Positions 53,811 through 63,871 are shown, counted from the first letter of the stretch. The stretch is DNA of 64,000 nucleotides from Shimia sp. (GCF_022448905.1 NZ_JAKVCW010000014.1:73091-137090), one strand, 5' to 3'. Notes: a model not told the origin generated them from the sequence alone. A program made the numbers and translations.

Positions 53811-54722
53811 ATGAAGATGCACATTGAATTCCGCCACCTGCGCACCGTGCGCGCGGTGCATGAATGTGGCGGTCTGGCCCGTGCTGCCGATCAGCTCAAC
53901 ATCACGCAATCGGCTTTGTCCCACCAGATCAAAGGTTTGGAAGAACAGGCTGGCGTAGAGCTGTTTGTGCGCCGCTCAAAGCCGATGAAGCTGTCCTCCG
54001 CAGGGTTGCGTCTTTTGCGCCTCGCCAATCAGGTGTTGCCGGAGGTCGAAAAACTTGAAGCGGAATTTAACGGTTTGCGCGACGGCAGTTCTGGCCGCCT
54101 GCACATCGCCATTGAATGCCACGCCTGTTTTGAATGGCTGTTCCCGGTGCTGGAGCAATTCCGCAAAAACTGGCCAGACGTGGATGTGGACATTCGCCCC
54201 GGTCTGGCTTTTGACGCCATGCCCGCGCTGCAGAAAGAAGAGGTCGATCTGGTGGTCAGTTCCGACCCGGAAAACTTGCCCAATGTGTCGTTCAGCCATT
54301 TGTTTGACTATGCACCGGTGTTTGTGGCGTCCGCTTCGCACCCTTTGGCGCAGAAAGCCTTTGTTGAAGCCGAAGATTTTCGTGGCGAGACCCTTATCAC
54401 CTATCCGGTGGAGCGCTCGCGTCTGGATGTGTTTTCGCAGCTGCTCACCCCGGCCAAAGTGGAACCGGGGGCCGTGCGGCAAGCGGAGCTCACCGCCGTG
54501 ATCCTCCTGCTGGTGGCCTCCAACCGAGGGGTGTCGGTGCTGCCGGATTGGGTGGTGCGCGAGGTGAAGTATTCCTCGGATTATGTGACCCGCCCGATCA
54601 CCGACAAAGGGCTTACGCGCGCGCTATTTGCGGCCACGCGCACTGAGGATCTGGACAAGCCTTACATGAAGGATTTGATTCAATTGGCGGGCGAAGAAGC
54701 GCGCCGATTGCAATCTGCATAA
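53811..54722 (+). CDS. metR: MetR-type LysR regulator
   Basis: 303 residues. N-terminal helix-turn-helix (about 5-65: HLRTVRAVHECGGLARAADQLNITQSALSHQIKGLE), then the effector domain including SGRLHIAIECHACFEWLFPVLEQFR, which is characteristic of MetR. It senses homocysteine in enteric bacteria and controls methionine and folate genes. It is divergent from metF with about 90 bases between. Met codons at 53811 and 53817 are both possible. Confidence 0.92.
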   Translation: MKMHIEFRHLRTVRAVHECGGLARAADQLNITQSALSHQIKGLEEQAGVELFVRRSKPMKLSSAGLRLLRLANQVLPEVEKLEAEFNGLRDGSSGRLHIAIECHACFEWLFPVLEQFRKNWPDVDVDIRPGLAFDAMPALQKEEVDLVVSSDPENLPNVSFSHLFDYAPVFVASASHPLAQKAFVEAEDFRGETLITYPVERSRLDVFSQLLTPAKVEPGAVRQAELTAVILLLVASNRGVSVLPDWVVREVKYSSDYVTRPITDKGLTRALFAATRTEDLDKPYMKDLIQLAGEEARRLQSA

Positions 54723-54882
54723 ACCATACGGTGAGACTTTTCTGGTATTTCTCCCCCTGAACAATCTGGGCCGTCACGTCCATGTTGTTGTGTAACGGTT
54801 CATCAGTTTAGGGGGTGGAGTATCTCCCAGCGCGCATTTGATCCCTGCCAGGGTCGCGGCGCGGGCGGCTCCAGATTTGTCT

Positions 54883-55917
54883 ATGCCGACTACGTTTAAT
54901 GCAATCTCTGTTGGTCAACTGGCTGACATCGACACCATCGAAGGCAACACCCGTGCCGAAAACGCTGCCGCTTTGGAAGGTCTGACCTTTGGTGGGCCGG
55001 GCAATCCTTTGGTGAATGATTTTGTCGAGATTTCACCCTTTGGCAATGTCGGCTCGGTTTACGACATGGACAACAGTCCAAACGACCGCTTCACGGTCGA
55101 TGGCGGCAGCCCGCAGACCTTTGACGGCACGGCGGTTTACAATGCCACAATCACCTATGTGGACGGCACAACCGCCACCTATACCGCCGTGCTGTTTCAG
55201 GACACCAACGGCAACGCCTATCTTGCGCCGGAGTTTTCCAACAACGCGGATCAGGCGGCCCTGGAAGCGGGCCCAATCCAATCGATCAGCCTCGATAGCC
55301 TGCTGGGCAACCGCTATTCCGGCCTGACTTCAAATCGTGAGGAATGGGATTTTGTGCCCTGCTTTGTGGAAGGCACCAAGATCATCACGCAGAAAGGCGA
55401 ACGTCCGGTGGAAGAGCTTGAACCCGGCGACATGATCCTGACCATGGACCATGGCTTCCAACCTCTGCGTTGGATCGGCCGTCGCACCGTGCCCGCACGT
55501 GGGTCTCTTGCGCCCATCCGTTTTGCACCGGGCGCGCTTGGCAATGACTTGCCGCTGATGGTGTCACCGCAACACCGCATGATGCTGCGTGGCTGGCGGA
55601 TCGAGGTGAACTTTGGCGAAAGCGAAGTGCTGGTCCCAGCGCAGGCGCTGATCAATGGCGACACCGTGGTGCAGGTTGAGGGCGGCGACGTTACCTATCT
55701 GCACCTGCTGTTTGATTGCCACGAAATCATCTACGGCGGCGGCATTCCCAGCGAAAGCTTCATGCCGGGCGAGCAGGGGCTCTCTTCCATGGCGCAGGCG
55801 GTGCAGGATGAAATCTACGAGTTGTTCCCGGAGCTGCTGAGCGAAGGCTTACATGTCTACGGAGAAGATGCCCGCCCGTCGTTGAAAGCACGTGAGGCGC
55901 GGTTGCTGGTGCATTAA
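54883..55917 (+). CDS. Hint-domain (hedgehog/intein-like) protein
   Basis: 344 residues. About 1-160 is an acidic N-terminal region without recognised family. The Hint domain (about 160-300) begins at the nucleophilic Cys in VPCFVEGTKI, with VEELEPGDMILTMDHGFQPLRWIGRR and SPQHRMML following. Hint_2 proteins of this kind are numerous in Rhodobacterales and are thought to be secreted and possibly self-processing, but function is unknown. No signal peptide is seen and the ribosome site is weak, so the start is uncertain. Confidence 0.85.
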   Translation: MPTTFNAISVGQLADIDTIEGNTRAENAAALEGLTFGGPGNPLVNDFVEISPFGNVGSVYDMDNSPNDRFTVDGGSPQTFDGTAVYNATITYVDGTTATYTAVLFQDTNGNAYLAPEFSNNADQAALEAGPIQSISLDSLLGNRYSGLTSNREEWDFVPCFVEGTKIITQKGERPVEELEPGDMILTMDHGFQPLRWIGRRTVPARGSLAPIRFAPGALGNDLPLMVSPQHRMMLRGWRIEVNFGESEVLVPAQALINGDTVVQVEGGDVTYLHLLFDCHEIIYGGGIPSESFMPGEQGLSSMAQAVQDEIYELFPELLSEGLHVYGEDARPSLKAREARLLVH

Positions 55918-56054
55918 CGCGCCGCGCCTTGTGTTTACGCAGGGCAGAGGCACAAAACCCCCACCTCCGCGAAACAGTCGTGATACCGACACAATACCGA
56001 CGTGGTTTTTGGCGGATGCCAATCCTTAACCGCCGCCGTTGCGCCGAAATCAAA

Positions 56055-57095
56055 TCAGATCAGTTTTACCAGCTGTTTGCCTTTGTTTCCGCCCCTTAAC
56101 AGGGAGCGGAAGGCCGCAGGCGCATTTTCCAACCCTTCGGCAATATCTTCACCATAGGCAATCTCTCCGGCGGCCAGTTTTGGCCCGACGTCGCGCAGGA
56201 AATCGCCATAGCGGTCATAGTGGTTGGAGATGATAAAGCCGTTTACCGACAGTTGGTTAACCAGAATTGTGCGCCACAGCCGGGGGCCGGTCAGGCTCTC
56301 CATCGCCGCATCCGCGCCAAGCCCACCTGCGTTGTACCAGGCGATCATGCCACATAGCGGAATACGTCCGCCGACATTCATCAGCGGCAGCACCGCATCC
56401 AACAGCTTACCGCCGACATTTTCGAAATAAATATCAACGCCTTGCGGACACTCCGCCGCCACCGCCTTGCGCAAGTCGCTTGCCGTCTCAAAGGCCTTGT
56501 GATCGATACAGGCATCAAAGCCGTAAGTCTCTGTTGCCTTTGCACATTTCTCTGCTCCGCCGGCGATGCCAACCACGCGCAGCCCCATGGATTTGGCGAT
56601 TTGCCCCACCATGGACCCAACCGGCCCCGTTGCCGCCCCCACAACCAGCGTTTCGCCTTCTTTGGGTTTGCCCAATTCGGTCAACCCGTACCAGCCGGTA
56701 AAGCCGGGCATCCCCATCACACCAAGCGCGGTGGTGATCGGGGCCAAGTTAGGGTTAAGCTTTTGCATTTCATGGCCTTTTGCCACGCCATGGGTTGCCC
56801 AGCCAAACATGCCAAGGGCAAAATCGCCGGGCGCAAAGTCTTTATGGTTAGATGCTATCACCTCGCCCACAGCGCCGCCGCCCATGGTCTCGCCAATCTG
56901 CACTGCGGCGGAGTAGGACTTCGCATCATCCATCCGCCCACGCATATAAGGATCAAGCGACATGTAGTGCACACGCACCAGCACTTCGTCCTCGCCAATC
57001 TCAGGCACATCCACTGTTTCTAAACGGAAATTTTCATCTTGCGGTTCACCTGTCGGGCGGTTGGCCAGCACCATGCGCTGCATCTGTTCTGTCAT
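56055..57095 (-). CDS. NADP-dependent MDR oxidoreductase (CurA/leukotriene-B4 reductase-like)
   Basis: 346 residues from the ATG at 57095, 9 bases after GGAGG; a TTG at 57110 overlaps that site. It shows the zinc-free family pattern: LDPYMRGRM (about 48-56), GMPGFTGWYGL, VVGAATGPVGSMVGQIAKSMGLRVVGIAGG and VDIYFENVGG. It reduces the double bond of an enone or similar substrate with NADPH. The physiological substrate is unclear. Confidence 0.9.
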   Translation of the reverse strand: MTEQMQRMVLANRPTGEPQDENFRLETVDVPEIGEDEVLVRVHYMSLDPYMRGRMDDAKSYSAAVQIGETMGGGAVGEVIASNHKDFAPGDFALGMFGWATHGVAKGHEMQKLNPNLAPITTALGVMGMPGFTGWYGLTELGKPKEGETLVVGAATGPVGSMVGQIAKSMGLRVVGIAGGAEKCAKATETYGFDACIDHKAFETASDLRKAVAAECPQGVDIYFENVGGKLLDAVLPLMNVGGRIPLCGMIAWYNAGGLGADAAMESLTGPRLWRTILVNQLSVNGFIISNHYDRYGDFLRDVGPKLAAGEIAYGEDIAEGLENAPAAFRSLLRGGNKGKQLVKLI

Positions 57096-57278
57096 TTGGG
57101 CATCCTCCAAAGCTTTGACGTCAGCTTGGTCGGCGCACCGCCTTCTGGCAAGGGGTGGCGGTTTTTAACCAGTTTTTGTGACGCGGCGTTTCCTAACCGG
57201 CGCAATAGGCCCTATAAGGCCTTGGCAAAAAGGGATTACGGGCGTATACGCGCGCTCTGTGTCAAAAGGAGCCGTGCC

Positions 57279-58070
57279 ATGCCGGGCAGCGCAAATCTGA
57301 ACATCATGATGAAGGCCGCTCGCAAAGCGGGCCGGTCGCTGGTCAAAGACTTCCGTGAAGTTGAAAACCTCCAGGTCTCGACCAAAGGGGCAGGCGACTT
57401 TGTCAGCCGCGCAGACATTGCTGCTGAGGAAATCCTGAAAGAAGAGTTGCTGGGCGCGCGTCCAACCTATGGCTGGATCGCAGAAGAAGGTGGCGAGATT
57501 GCGGGCAAAGATCCGACCCGCCGCTGGATTGTTGATCCGCTGGATGGCACCACCAACTTCCTGCACGGTCTGCCCCACTGGTCGATCTCTATCGCTCTGG
57601 AACATAAGGGTGAAATCGTTGCGGGTGTGGTGTTTGACGCCGCCAAGGACGAGATGTTCTATGCCGAAAAAGGCGAGGGCGCCTGGCTGAATGACAGTCT
57701 GCGGATGCGTGTGTCTGGCCGTCACCGCATGATCGAGTCGATCTTTGCCACTGGCCTGCCTTATGCCGGTCGTGCCGACCTGCCAGAAACCCTGCAGGAC
57801 CTCGCGCGGATTTTGCCAGCCACCGCTGGTGTACGCCGCTTTGGCGCTGCCTCTCTGGACCTCGCCTATGTGGCTGCAGGCCGCTATGAGGGCTTCTGGG
57901 AGCGCAAGCTGCAACCATGGGACGTGGCCGCAGGCTTGCTGATTGCGAAAGAGGCTGGCGCATTGGTTGAGCCAATGAACCCGGAAGGCAACATTCTGGA
58001 AGATGGCGAGATGATCGTGGCCAACGAGCCGATCTTTTCCACCTTCGCAAAAGTCATCCGCAACGGGTAA
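57279..58070 (+). CDS. suhB: Inositol monophosphatase family protein
   Basis: 263 residues from the ATG at 57279, preceded by AAAAGGA. The metal-binding motifs are IAEEGGE (about 64-70), WIVDPLDGTTNF (about 82-93) and WDVAAGLLIAKEAGA (about 212-226). SuhB dephosphorylates inositol-1-phosphate and in enteric bacteria also acts on ribosomal RNA transcription. Which role applies here cannot be read. Confidence 0.93.
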   Translation: MPGSANLNIMMKAARKAGRSLVKDFREVENLQVSTKGAGDFVSRADIAAEEILKEELLGARPTYGWIAEEGGEIAGKDPTRRWIVDPLDGTTNFLHGLPHWSISIALEHKGEIVAGVVFDAAKDEMFYAEKGEGAWLNDSLRMRVSGRHRMIESIFATGLPYAGRADLPETLQDLARILPATAGVRRFGAASLDLAYVAAGRYEGFWERKLQPWDVAAGLLIAKEAGALVEPMNPEGNILEDGEMIVANEPIFSTFAKVIRNG

Positions 58071-58114
58071 CGTACGCAGCCCTTACGCGGCTTTTGTATC
58101 TCTGTGACATTGTG

Positions 58115-58144
58115 AAACCTGGCCTAATTGGGTCAGGTTTTTTT
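58115..58144 (+). terminator. Rho-independent terminator between suhB and the GFA gene
   Basis: AAACCTGGCC and GGTCAGGTTT form a stem with a small loop, followed by a run of T (58138-58144). It lies 45 bases after the suhB stop, and its end overlaps the last codons of the convergent GFA gene. Confidence 0.8.
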
Positions 58145-58501
58145 GTCTGACGGATGATTGACGCCATCGACCCAGCCAAAAGGTGCAAAATCGCTGGGAT
58201 TTACGCCCTCCAGCGCGCCAATGTTGACGCCGTAGACGTCCGGGCGTGAGCGGCGCTGGTGATGCGTGTAGATGCCACAATTGCGGCAGAAGTAGTGTTT
58301 CGCGGTCCCCGTGCCCCAGGTGTACAGCGTCAGGCATTCATGGCCTTTTACGATTGTCAGATCGGAGAGCTTCACATCTACATTTGGCACCATGCGACGG
58401 CGGCAAAAGGAACAGTCACAGAGCATGGCTTCGCTTGGGTCTTGTGCGAGAGTGACGCGCAGTTCCACAGAGCCGCAGTGGCAGGTAAGTTTCTGACTCA
58501 T
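58133..58501 (-). CDS. GFA (glutathione-dependent formaldehyde-activating) family protein
   Basis: 122 residues with the zinc ligands of the family: CHCGSVEL (8-10), CDCSFC (about 28-33) and FCRNCG (about 71-76). Family members are zinc enzymes; the name comes from Gfa, but most homologues have unknown substrates. It overlaps the rhomboid gene by 4 bases, so they form a pair. Confidence 0.9.
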   Translation of the reverse strand: MSQKLTCHCGSVELRVTLAQDPSEAMLCDCSFCRRRMVPNVDVKLSDLTIVKGHECLTLYTWGTGTAKHYFCRNCGIYTHHQRRSRPDVYGVNIGALEGVNPSDFAPFGWVDGVNHPSDKKT

Positions 58502-59247
58502 CGACGTTTTCTCCTCACACGGGGCACGGAACTTTGGCTCAGTTTATACTTGGCTTCAGGGTGCGGTGGATGGCCATGGGTCCGTTGCCAATAGCTAGTG
58601 CCGCCGCGCTTTAACCACGCAGGGATCGCCAGAACGGCCCCGACCACAAAACCACCCGCATGGGCCCAATGCGCAACCCCGCCGCCGGCAGTGTCCACCG
58701 CCACGCCATTGAACACCTGCAGGGCAAACCAGACGCCCAACATGACCCAGGCAGGGATGGTGAAGATGCGGAAAATGATGATCAATATCAGCAGGATATC
58801 GACCTTCGCTTTGGGGAAGAGCAAAAGGTAACCGCCCATCACCCCGGCGATGGCGCCGGAGGCACCGACCATCGGAATTTGGCTGTCCGGATCGGCGGCA
58901 ATCTGGGCAAAGTCCGCGCCAAGGCCCGACAAGAGATAGAAGACCAAAAAGCCAAAATGGCCCATCTCGTCTTCGAGGTTGTCGCCAAAAATCCACAAAA
59001 ACAGCATGTTGCCCAGCAGGTGCATCCAACCTCCATGCAGGAACATGGATGTCACAAGCCCATGCAATTGGCGGCCTTCGGTGACTTCGCCAGGCAGCAA
59101 GGCCCAGTCCTGAAAGAGCTGGGCCAGCCGGAAATTGTCCCCCATAATCGGCTGATAACTCAGGAAGATCCCGACATTCAGGAGGATCAGCGCATAGACG
59201 ACATAGGGCGTGCGTCCGGAAGGGTTGTGGTCGCGTATTGGAAACAT
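58498..59247 (-). CDS. Rhomboid-family intramembrane serine protease
   Basis: A 249-residue protein with six membrane helices. The catalytic Ser is in VGASGAIAG (about 127-135) and the His in HWAHAGGF (about 191-198). FLHGGWMHLLGNMLFLWIFG is the conserved second-helix segment. It cleaves membrane-bound substrates. It follows putA on the same strand with a 31-base gap. Confidence 0.93.
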   Translation of the reverse strand: MFPIRDHNPSGRTPYVVYALILLNVGIFLSYQPIMGDNFRLAQLFQDWALLPGEVTEGRQLHGLVTSMFLHGGWMHLLGNMLFLWIFGDNLEDEMGHFGFLVFYLLSGLGADFAQIAADPDSQIPMVGASGAIAGVMGGYLLLFPKAKVDILLILIIIFRIFTIPAWVMLGVWFALQVFNGVAVDTAGGGVAHWAHAGGFVVGAVLAIPAWLKRGGTSYWQRTHGHPPHPEAKYKLSQSSVPRVRRKRR

Positions 59248-59278
59248 GCGGCCAAGCTGCGGGGATTTGCGCGGAAGG

Positions 59279-62200
59279 TCAACTGCTCCCGCTCAAAAGC
59301 GCCGCGTTGCCACCTGCCGCTGTGGTGTCCACACAGACATGCCGTTCGCCCAACACCCGTGCCGCATCTGGTCGTCCGGTGATCAGGGGCAGGATCGGCC
59401 CATCACGCCGTGCCAAGGCCTGGTCGTAGGATCGTGCTTGATCTGTGTCTCCCCACCAAAGTACACCTGCGAACCCTTGTAGCGTGGTGAGTGCATCTTC
59501 CGGGAGTTTTCCTGCGCACACAACAGCTTGCCCACCAAGGCTCCGCACAATTTCAGCCTGCTCCTTGGCTGTTGCCTCACCAGGTCCCATGCAGAGCAGC
59601 GGCTCTCGCGCATAGCTGGTCAGGCGGTTGGATTCACCGGTCGGCCCTGGCAGGGAAATGGTTGTGCCTTGGGTGCTTGCCGCTCTGTTGGCCTTGTCCA
59701 ATTCCACCTGTGCCACGTCGGCTGGCATGATGCCGTCCCATACGCCTGATTGTTCAGTTGGTACCGCAGCAAACCGCGCGAGGTAGTGCGGGCCACCTGC
59801 TTTGGGGCCGGTGCCAGAAAGCCCTTCGCCGCCAAAGGGTTGCGAGCCAACAATCGCGCCAATCTGGTTGCGGTTCACATAGATATTGCCCGCTTTCACC
59901 CGATCGGCGACATGTTGTACACGGTCGTCAATCCGGGTCTGGAGACCAAAGGTCAGCCCATAGCCGGTGGCATTGATCGCATCGATCACTGTGTCCAGTT
60001 CATTGGATTTGAAGGTGGCGACATGCAGAACTGGACCAAAGATTTCCCGCTCCAGATCGGCAATGCCGTTCACCTTGATCAAGGTTGGCGCAATGAAAGT
60101 GCCGGTTTGTGGTGTGGGCAATTGGAGTAGCACGCGGCCTTCTGATTGGGCGTAAGCAATATGGTCGGCAATGCCGCGCCGCGCAGTCTCGTCAATCACC
60201 GGGCCGCTGTCGGTGGACAGCAGCCACGGATCGCCCAGCGAGAGTTCCTTCATTGCGCCGGTCAGCATCTCAAGCAGGTTTTCGGCAATGTCTTCCTGCA
60301 CATAGAGACAACGCAGGGCCGAGCAGCGCTGGCCTGCGGATTGGAAGGCGCTTTCAACAATGGCCGTCACTGCTTGTTCGGGCAGGGCTGTGCTGTCGAC
60401 AATCATGGCGTTCAGACCGCCGGTTTCGGCAATCAGCGGCGCACCTGGGGCCATGTTGTCTGCCATTGTAGCGCGGATGCGTAACGCGGTCGCAGTGGAG
60501 CCGGTGAAGGCCACGCCGTTGACGCGGGGATCGGAGGTGAGCGCAGCCCCAACGGTGGCACCGGAGCCCGGAAGGAGTTGCAGCGCATCACGCGGTACGC
60601 CAGCCTCATGCAGCAGCTTGACAGCCTCAAAAGCGATCAATGGGGTTTGATCTGCAGGCTTGGCGAGCACAGCATTGCCCGCAGCCAGTGCGGCGGCCAC
60701 CTGGCCGGAGAAGATCGCCAGTGGGAAGTTCCACGGAGAGATGCAAGTAAAGACACCCGCCGCTGGCGCACTAGGCGCGTTGGCGCCGTAATATCGCAAG
60801 AAATCAACGGCTTCGCGCAGTTCTGCGACTGCGTCGTTAGGCGTTTTGCCGGCCTCGCGCGCCAGCAGGGCAAAGAGCGCGCCATAGTTTGCCTCATAGA
60901 GATCAGCGGCTTTGGACAATACGGCGCCACGTTTCTCAGGGGATGTGCTCCAAGGCTTGGCCGCGCTAAAGGCGCTTTCCACATCTGCCGCACTCGCATG
61001 TGCCACGGTGCCGGGGCTGTCCGTTGGCAGGAACGGGTTGTCTACGGGGTGCGTTGCCTCGGGCGCAGGATCGTTCGCCAACAACGGAGCGGCGTTCCAT
61101 TGCGTGTTGCGGAACAGCGCGCGCGCCGTGTCCAATGCATCCAGCGTTGGTTTGTCGGTCAGATCGAACCCCTTGGAGTTCACCCGCTCCGGTTCAAACA
61201 GTTCCGGCCCACGTGGCAGCTGGCCTTCGGTGGATTGCACCTGATCAAAGGGGTCGCTGGCGACGGTTTCAGCGGGAACCTCTTCGTCGACGATTTGGTT
61301 CACAAACGAAGAGTTTGCGCCATTTTCAAGCAGCCGCCGCACGAGATATGCCAACAGATCACGGTGCGCGCCAACGGGTGCATAAATCCGGCAACGGGTG
61401 CCTTGGTCGTTCAGCACAATGTCGTGCAGCGCTTCGCCCATGCCATGCAAGCGTTGGAATTCAAAGGCAGATTTGTCTTCCGCCATATGAAGAATTGCCG
61501 CCACTGTGTGGGCGTTGTGAGTGGCAAACTGCGGATAGATGCGGTCTGTCATGCCAAGCAGCTTGCGGGCGTTGGCAATATAGGACACGTCGGTGGCGGC
61601 TTTGTTGGTGAAGACCGGGAAGCCGTCAATGCCTTCGACCTGCGCGCGTTTGACTTCGGTGTCCCAATAGGCGCCTTTCACAAGACGCACCATGATTTTG
61701 CGGTCCAGTTTTGTGGACAACTCGTAGAGGTAGTCCAGCGTCGCGCCAGCGCGCTTGCCATAGGCCTGCACCACAACGCCAAAGCCGTCCCAACCGGCCA
61801 GGGCAGGCTCGCTGAGCACGGTTTCAATCACATCCATCGAGATCGCCAGGCGTTCGGCCTCTTCGGCGTCGATGTTAAGGCCCATCCCGGCGGATTTTGC
61901 CAGCAACGCGAGGGACCGAAGACGGGGGACCAACTCTTCCATGACCCGCTCTTTCTGCGCAACCTCATAGCGTGGGTGCAGGGCGGAGAGCTTTACCGAG
62001 ATTCCGGGATTGTCGCGCGTGTCCGCATGGGTACAGGCTGAGGCAATGGCTGTGATCGCGCGGGAGTAGGCGAGGTGGTAACGCATGGCGTCGGCGTCGG
62101 TTTTGGCCGCTTCACCAAGCATGTCGTAGGAGTAGGTATAGCCCTTTTTCTCCATACCTTCCGCACGTTTCATAGCGGAGGTGATGGACTCGCCCAGTAC

Positions 62201-62701
62201 AAATTGACGCCCCATTTCTTTCATCGCACGCCCGACAGCGGTGCGGATCACCGGCTCTCCAAGACGTTTGACCGCGCCGCGCAACGTGCCGATCAGACCA
62301 GTATTTTGGTCGTCCATCACTTTGCCGGTCAGCAGTAGCGCCCATGTGGACGCGTTCACCAGAGAGGAGGTGGATTGGCCAAGGTGCTTGCCCCAGTCGG
62401 AGGGGGCAATTTTGTCTTCGATCAGCGCGTCGATGGTGTCTGCGTCCGGCACCCGCAAAAGCGCTTCGGCCAGGCACATCAGCGCCACGCCTTCGTCGGT
62501 GGAGAGGCCGTACTCCGCCAGAAAGACTTCCATCATGCCGGGGCTGGTCTCTTCGCGGATTTCGCGCACAAGGGAGGCGCCTTTGGCACAAATGGCTTTG
62601 CGGTCCGCGCTACTCAGGCCGCTTGCCGTCTTCAAGTCCTCCACCAAGGGGGCTTCTTTGCGGTAAGTGCTGGTGTCGATCAGATCGCGCGCTGGGCTCA
62701 T
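59279..62701 (-). CDS. putA: Bifunctional proline dehydrogenase/L-glutamate gamma-semialdehyde dehydrogenase
   Basis: 1140 residues. The proline dehydrogenase barrel is in roughly the first 480 residues (with VVVQAYGKRAGATLDYL and MVRLVKGAYWDTEVKRAQ). The aldehyde dehydrogenase domain follows, with SPWNFPLAIF, AETGGLNAMIVDS (catalytic Glu) and SAGQRCSALR (catalytic Cys), then a C-terminal extension. It oxidises proline to glutamate. The N-terminal ribbon-helix-helix DNA-binding domain of E. coli PutA (1320 residues) is absent, so control passes to the divergent Lrp-type gene. Confidence 0.96.
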   Translation of the reverse strand: MSPARDLIDTSTYRKEAPLVEDLKTASGLSSADRKAICAKGASLVREIREETSPGMMEVFLAEYGLSTDEGVALMCLAEALLRVPDADTIDALIEDKIAPSDWGKHLGQSTSSLVNASTWALLLTGKVMDDQNTGLIGTLRGAVKRLGEPVIRTAVGRAMKEMGRQFVLGESITSAMKRAEGMEKKGYTYSYDMLGEAAKTDADAMRYHLAYSRAITAIASACTHADTRDNPGISVKLSALHPRYEVAQKERVMEELVPRLRSLALLAKSAGMGLNIDAEEAERLAISMDVIETVLSEPALAGWDGFGVVVQAYGKRAGATLDYLYELSTKLDRKIMVRLVKGAYWDTEVKRAQVEGIDGFPVFTNKAATDVSYIANARKLLGMTDRIYPQFATHNAHTVAAILHMAEDKSAFEFQRLHGMGEALHDIVLNDQGTRCRIYAPVGAHRDLLAYLVRRLLENGANSSFVNQIVDEEVPAETVASDPFDQVQSTEGQLPRGPELFEPERVNSKGFDLTDKPTLDALDTARALFRNTQWNAAPLLANDPAPEATHPVDNPFLPTDSPGTVAHASAADVESAFSAAKPWSTSPEKRGAVLSKAADLYEANYGALFALLAREAGKTPNDAVAELREAVDFLRYYGANAPSAPAAGVFTCISPWNFPLAIFSGQVAAALAAGNAVLAKPADQTPLIAFEAVKLLHEAGVPRDALQLLPGSGATVGAALTSDPRVNGVAFTGSTATALRIRATMADNMAPGAPLIAETGGLNAMIVDSTALPEQAVTAIVESAFQSAGQRCSALRCLYVQEDIAENLLEMLTGAMKELSLGDPWLLSTDSGPVIDETARRGIADHIAYAQSEGRVLLQLPTPQTGTFIAPTLIKVNGIADLEREIFGPVLHVATFKSNELDTVIDAINATGYGLTFGLQTRIDDRVQHVADRVKAGNIYVNRNQIGAIVGSQPFGGEGLSGTGPKAGGPHYLARFAAVPTEQSGVWDGIMPADVAQVELDKANRAASTQGTTISLPGPTGESNRLTSYAREPLLCMGPGEATAKEQAEIVRSLGGQAVVCAGKLPEDALTTLQGFAGVLWWGDTDQARSYDQALARRDGPILPLITGRPDAARVLGERHVCVDTTAAGGNAALLSGSS

Positions 62702-62806
62702 GGTGGTCTCCTGTTCTTTGCTCCAGTATACCTTTGCAATTGCGGGCCATTTGACTGATTATTGGCGCATTGACCGCTATTGTGGCTAAAATTTGGGGTG
62801 CAGTCT

Positions 62807-63280
62807 GTGCAAAACGATAAGTTTGATCTGGATCGGTATGATCGGTCGATTCTGGATGTTCTGGCGCGGGACGGTCGGATTTCGATTACCGATCTGGCGA
62901 AGGAAATTGGCCTCTCCAAAAGCCCAACACAGGCGCGGTTGCGGCGGTTGGAGAGCGAAGGGGTGATCACCGGTTACCGTGCGTTGCTGGATCCTATCCG
63001 ACTTGGATTGGATCATGTGGCCTTTGTGGAGGTGAAGCTGTCTGAAACCCGCGAGAAGGCGCTGCAGGCGTTTAATGCCGCGGTGGCAGAAGTTCCCGAG
63101 ATTGAACAAGCGCATATGATTGCCAGCCATTTTGACTATTTACTAAAGGTCAGAACCACCAATATGGCCGCTTATCGTCATGTTCTTGGAGAGAAAATCT
63201 CCGCGCTGCCCTATGTTGCGAGCACGTCGACTTACGTTGCCATGCAGGCGGTGAAAGAAACCGGCCTCGCGGAGATGTGA
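62807..63280 (+). CDS. putR: Lrp/AsnC-family regulator, probable proline-responsive PutR
   Basis: 157 residues from a GTG at 62807, spaced 9 bases after GGGG; a GTG at 62798 is also possible. Helix-turn-helix about 10-60 (LDVLARDGRISITDLAKEIGLSKSPTQARLRRLE), then the RAM ligand-binding domain. It is divergent from putA with about 105 bases between, the arrangement of PutR, which activates putA in response to proline in alphaproteobacteria. Confidence 0.9.
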   Translation: MQNDKFDLDRYDRSILDVLARDGRISITDLAKEIGLSKSPTQARLRRLESEGVITGYRALLDPIRLGLDHVAFVEVKLSETREKALQAFNAAVAEVPEIEQAHMIASHFDYLLKVRTTNMAAYRHVLGEKISALPYVASTSTYVAMQAVKETGLAEM

Positions 63281-63316
63281 CTTTGTTGGTTAGGCTCCGG
63301 CGTGTCAGCATGAGGC

Positions 63317-63871
63317 ATGAAACCCGTTCTTGTTCTTCTGTTTTCTGCCAGTTCTGCGTTCGCTGCTGAGTGCCCGCAACCGCCGGACCATTCCGATGCG
63401 GTTGATGCTTTGATTGCGCAGGTGCAAGTGGCGGACAACCAAGCTACCGCGCAGGAGCTTTCCAATGACATGTGGGCGTTCTGGGCAGATGCGCCGGACG
63501 AAACCGCGCAGGAAATCCTCGACCGGGGAATGCAAAAACGGTCGTCGTGGGACCTGTTGGGCGCGCGCGAAGATTTTGACCGGCTGGTGAGCTACTGTCC
63601 GGACTACGCGGAAGGGTACAATCAGCGGGCGTTTGTGAACTTCCTACGGCAAGATTTTGAAGCCGCTTTGCCGGATTTGGATCGCGCGATAGAGCTGTCT
63701 CCACGCCACGTGGCTGCGCTATCCGGCAAGGCGTTGACCCTTATTGGGCTGGGGCGTGAGGCGGAGGCGCAGGATGCTTTGGCTGCTGCTCTGGAATTGA
63801 ATCCTTGGCTGCCAGAGCGCAGTTTGTACAAGCCGCCCCCAGTGAAAGAAGCGCCGGGCGAAAAGCTCTAG
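63317..63871 (+). CDS. Exported TPR-repeat protein
   Basis: 184 residues with a signal peptide (about 1-17, cleaved after AFA) and two to three tetratricopeptide repeats (about 70-165: GAREDFDRLVSYCPDYAEGYNQRAF, FEAALPDLDRAIELSPRHVAALSGKALTLI). It probably mediates protein contacts in the periplasm. No specific partner is suggested by its neighbours. Confidence 0.85.
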   Translation: MKPVLVLLFSASSAFAAECPQPPDHSDAVDALIAQVQVADNQATAQELSNDMWAFWADAPDETAQEILDRGMQKRSSWDLLGAREDFDRLVSYCPDYAEGYNQRAFVNFLRQDFEAALPDLDRAIELSPRHVAALSGKALTLIGLGREAEAQDALAAALELNPWLPERSLYKPPPVKEAPGEKL

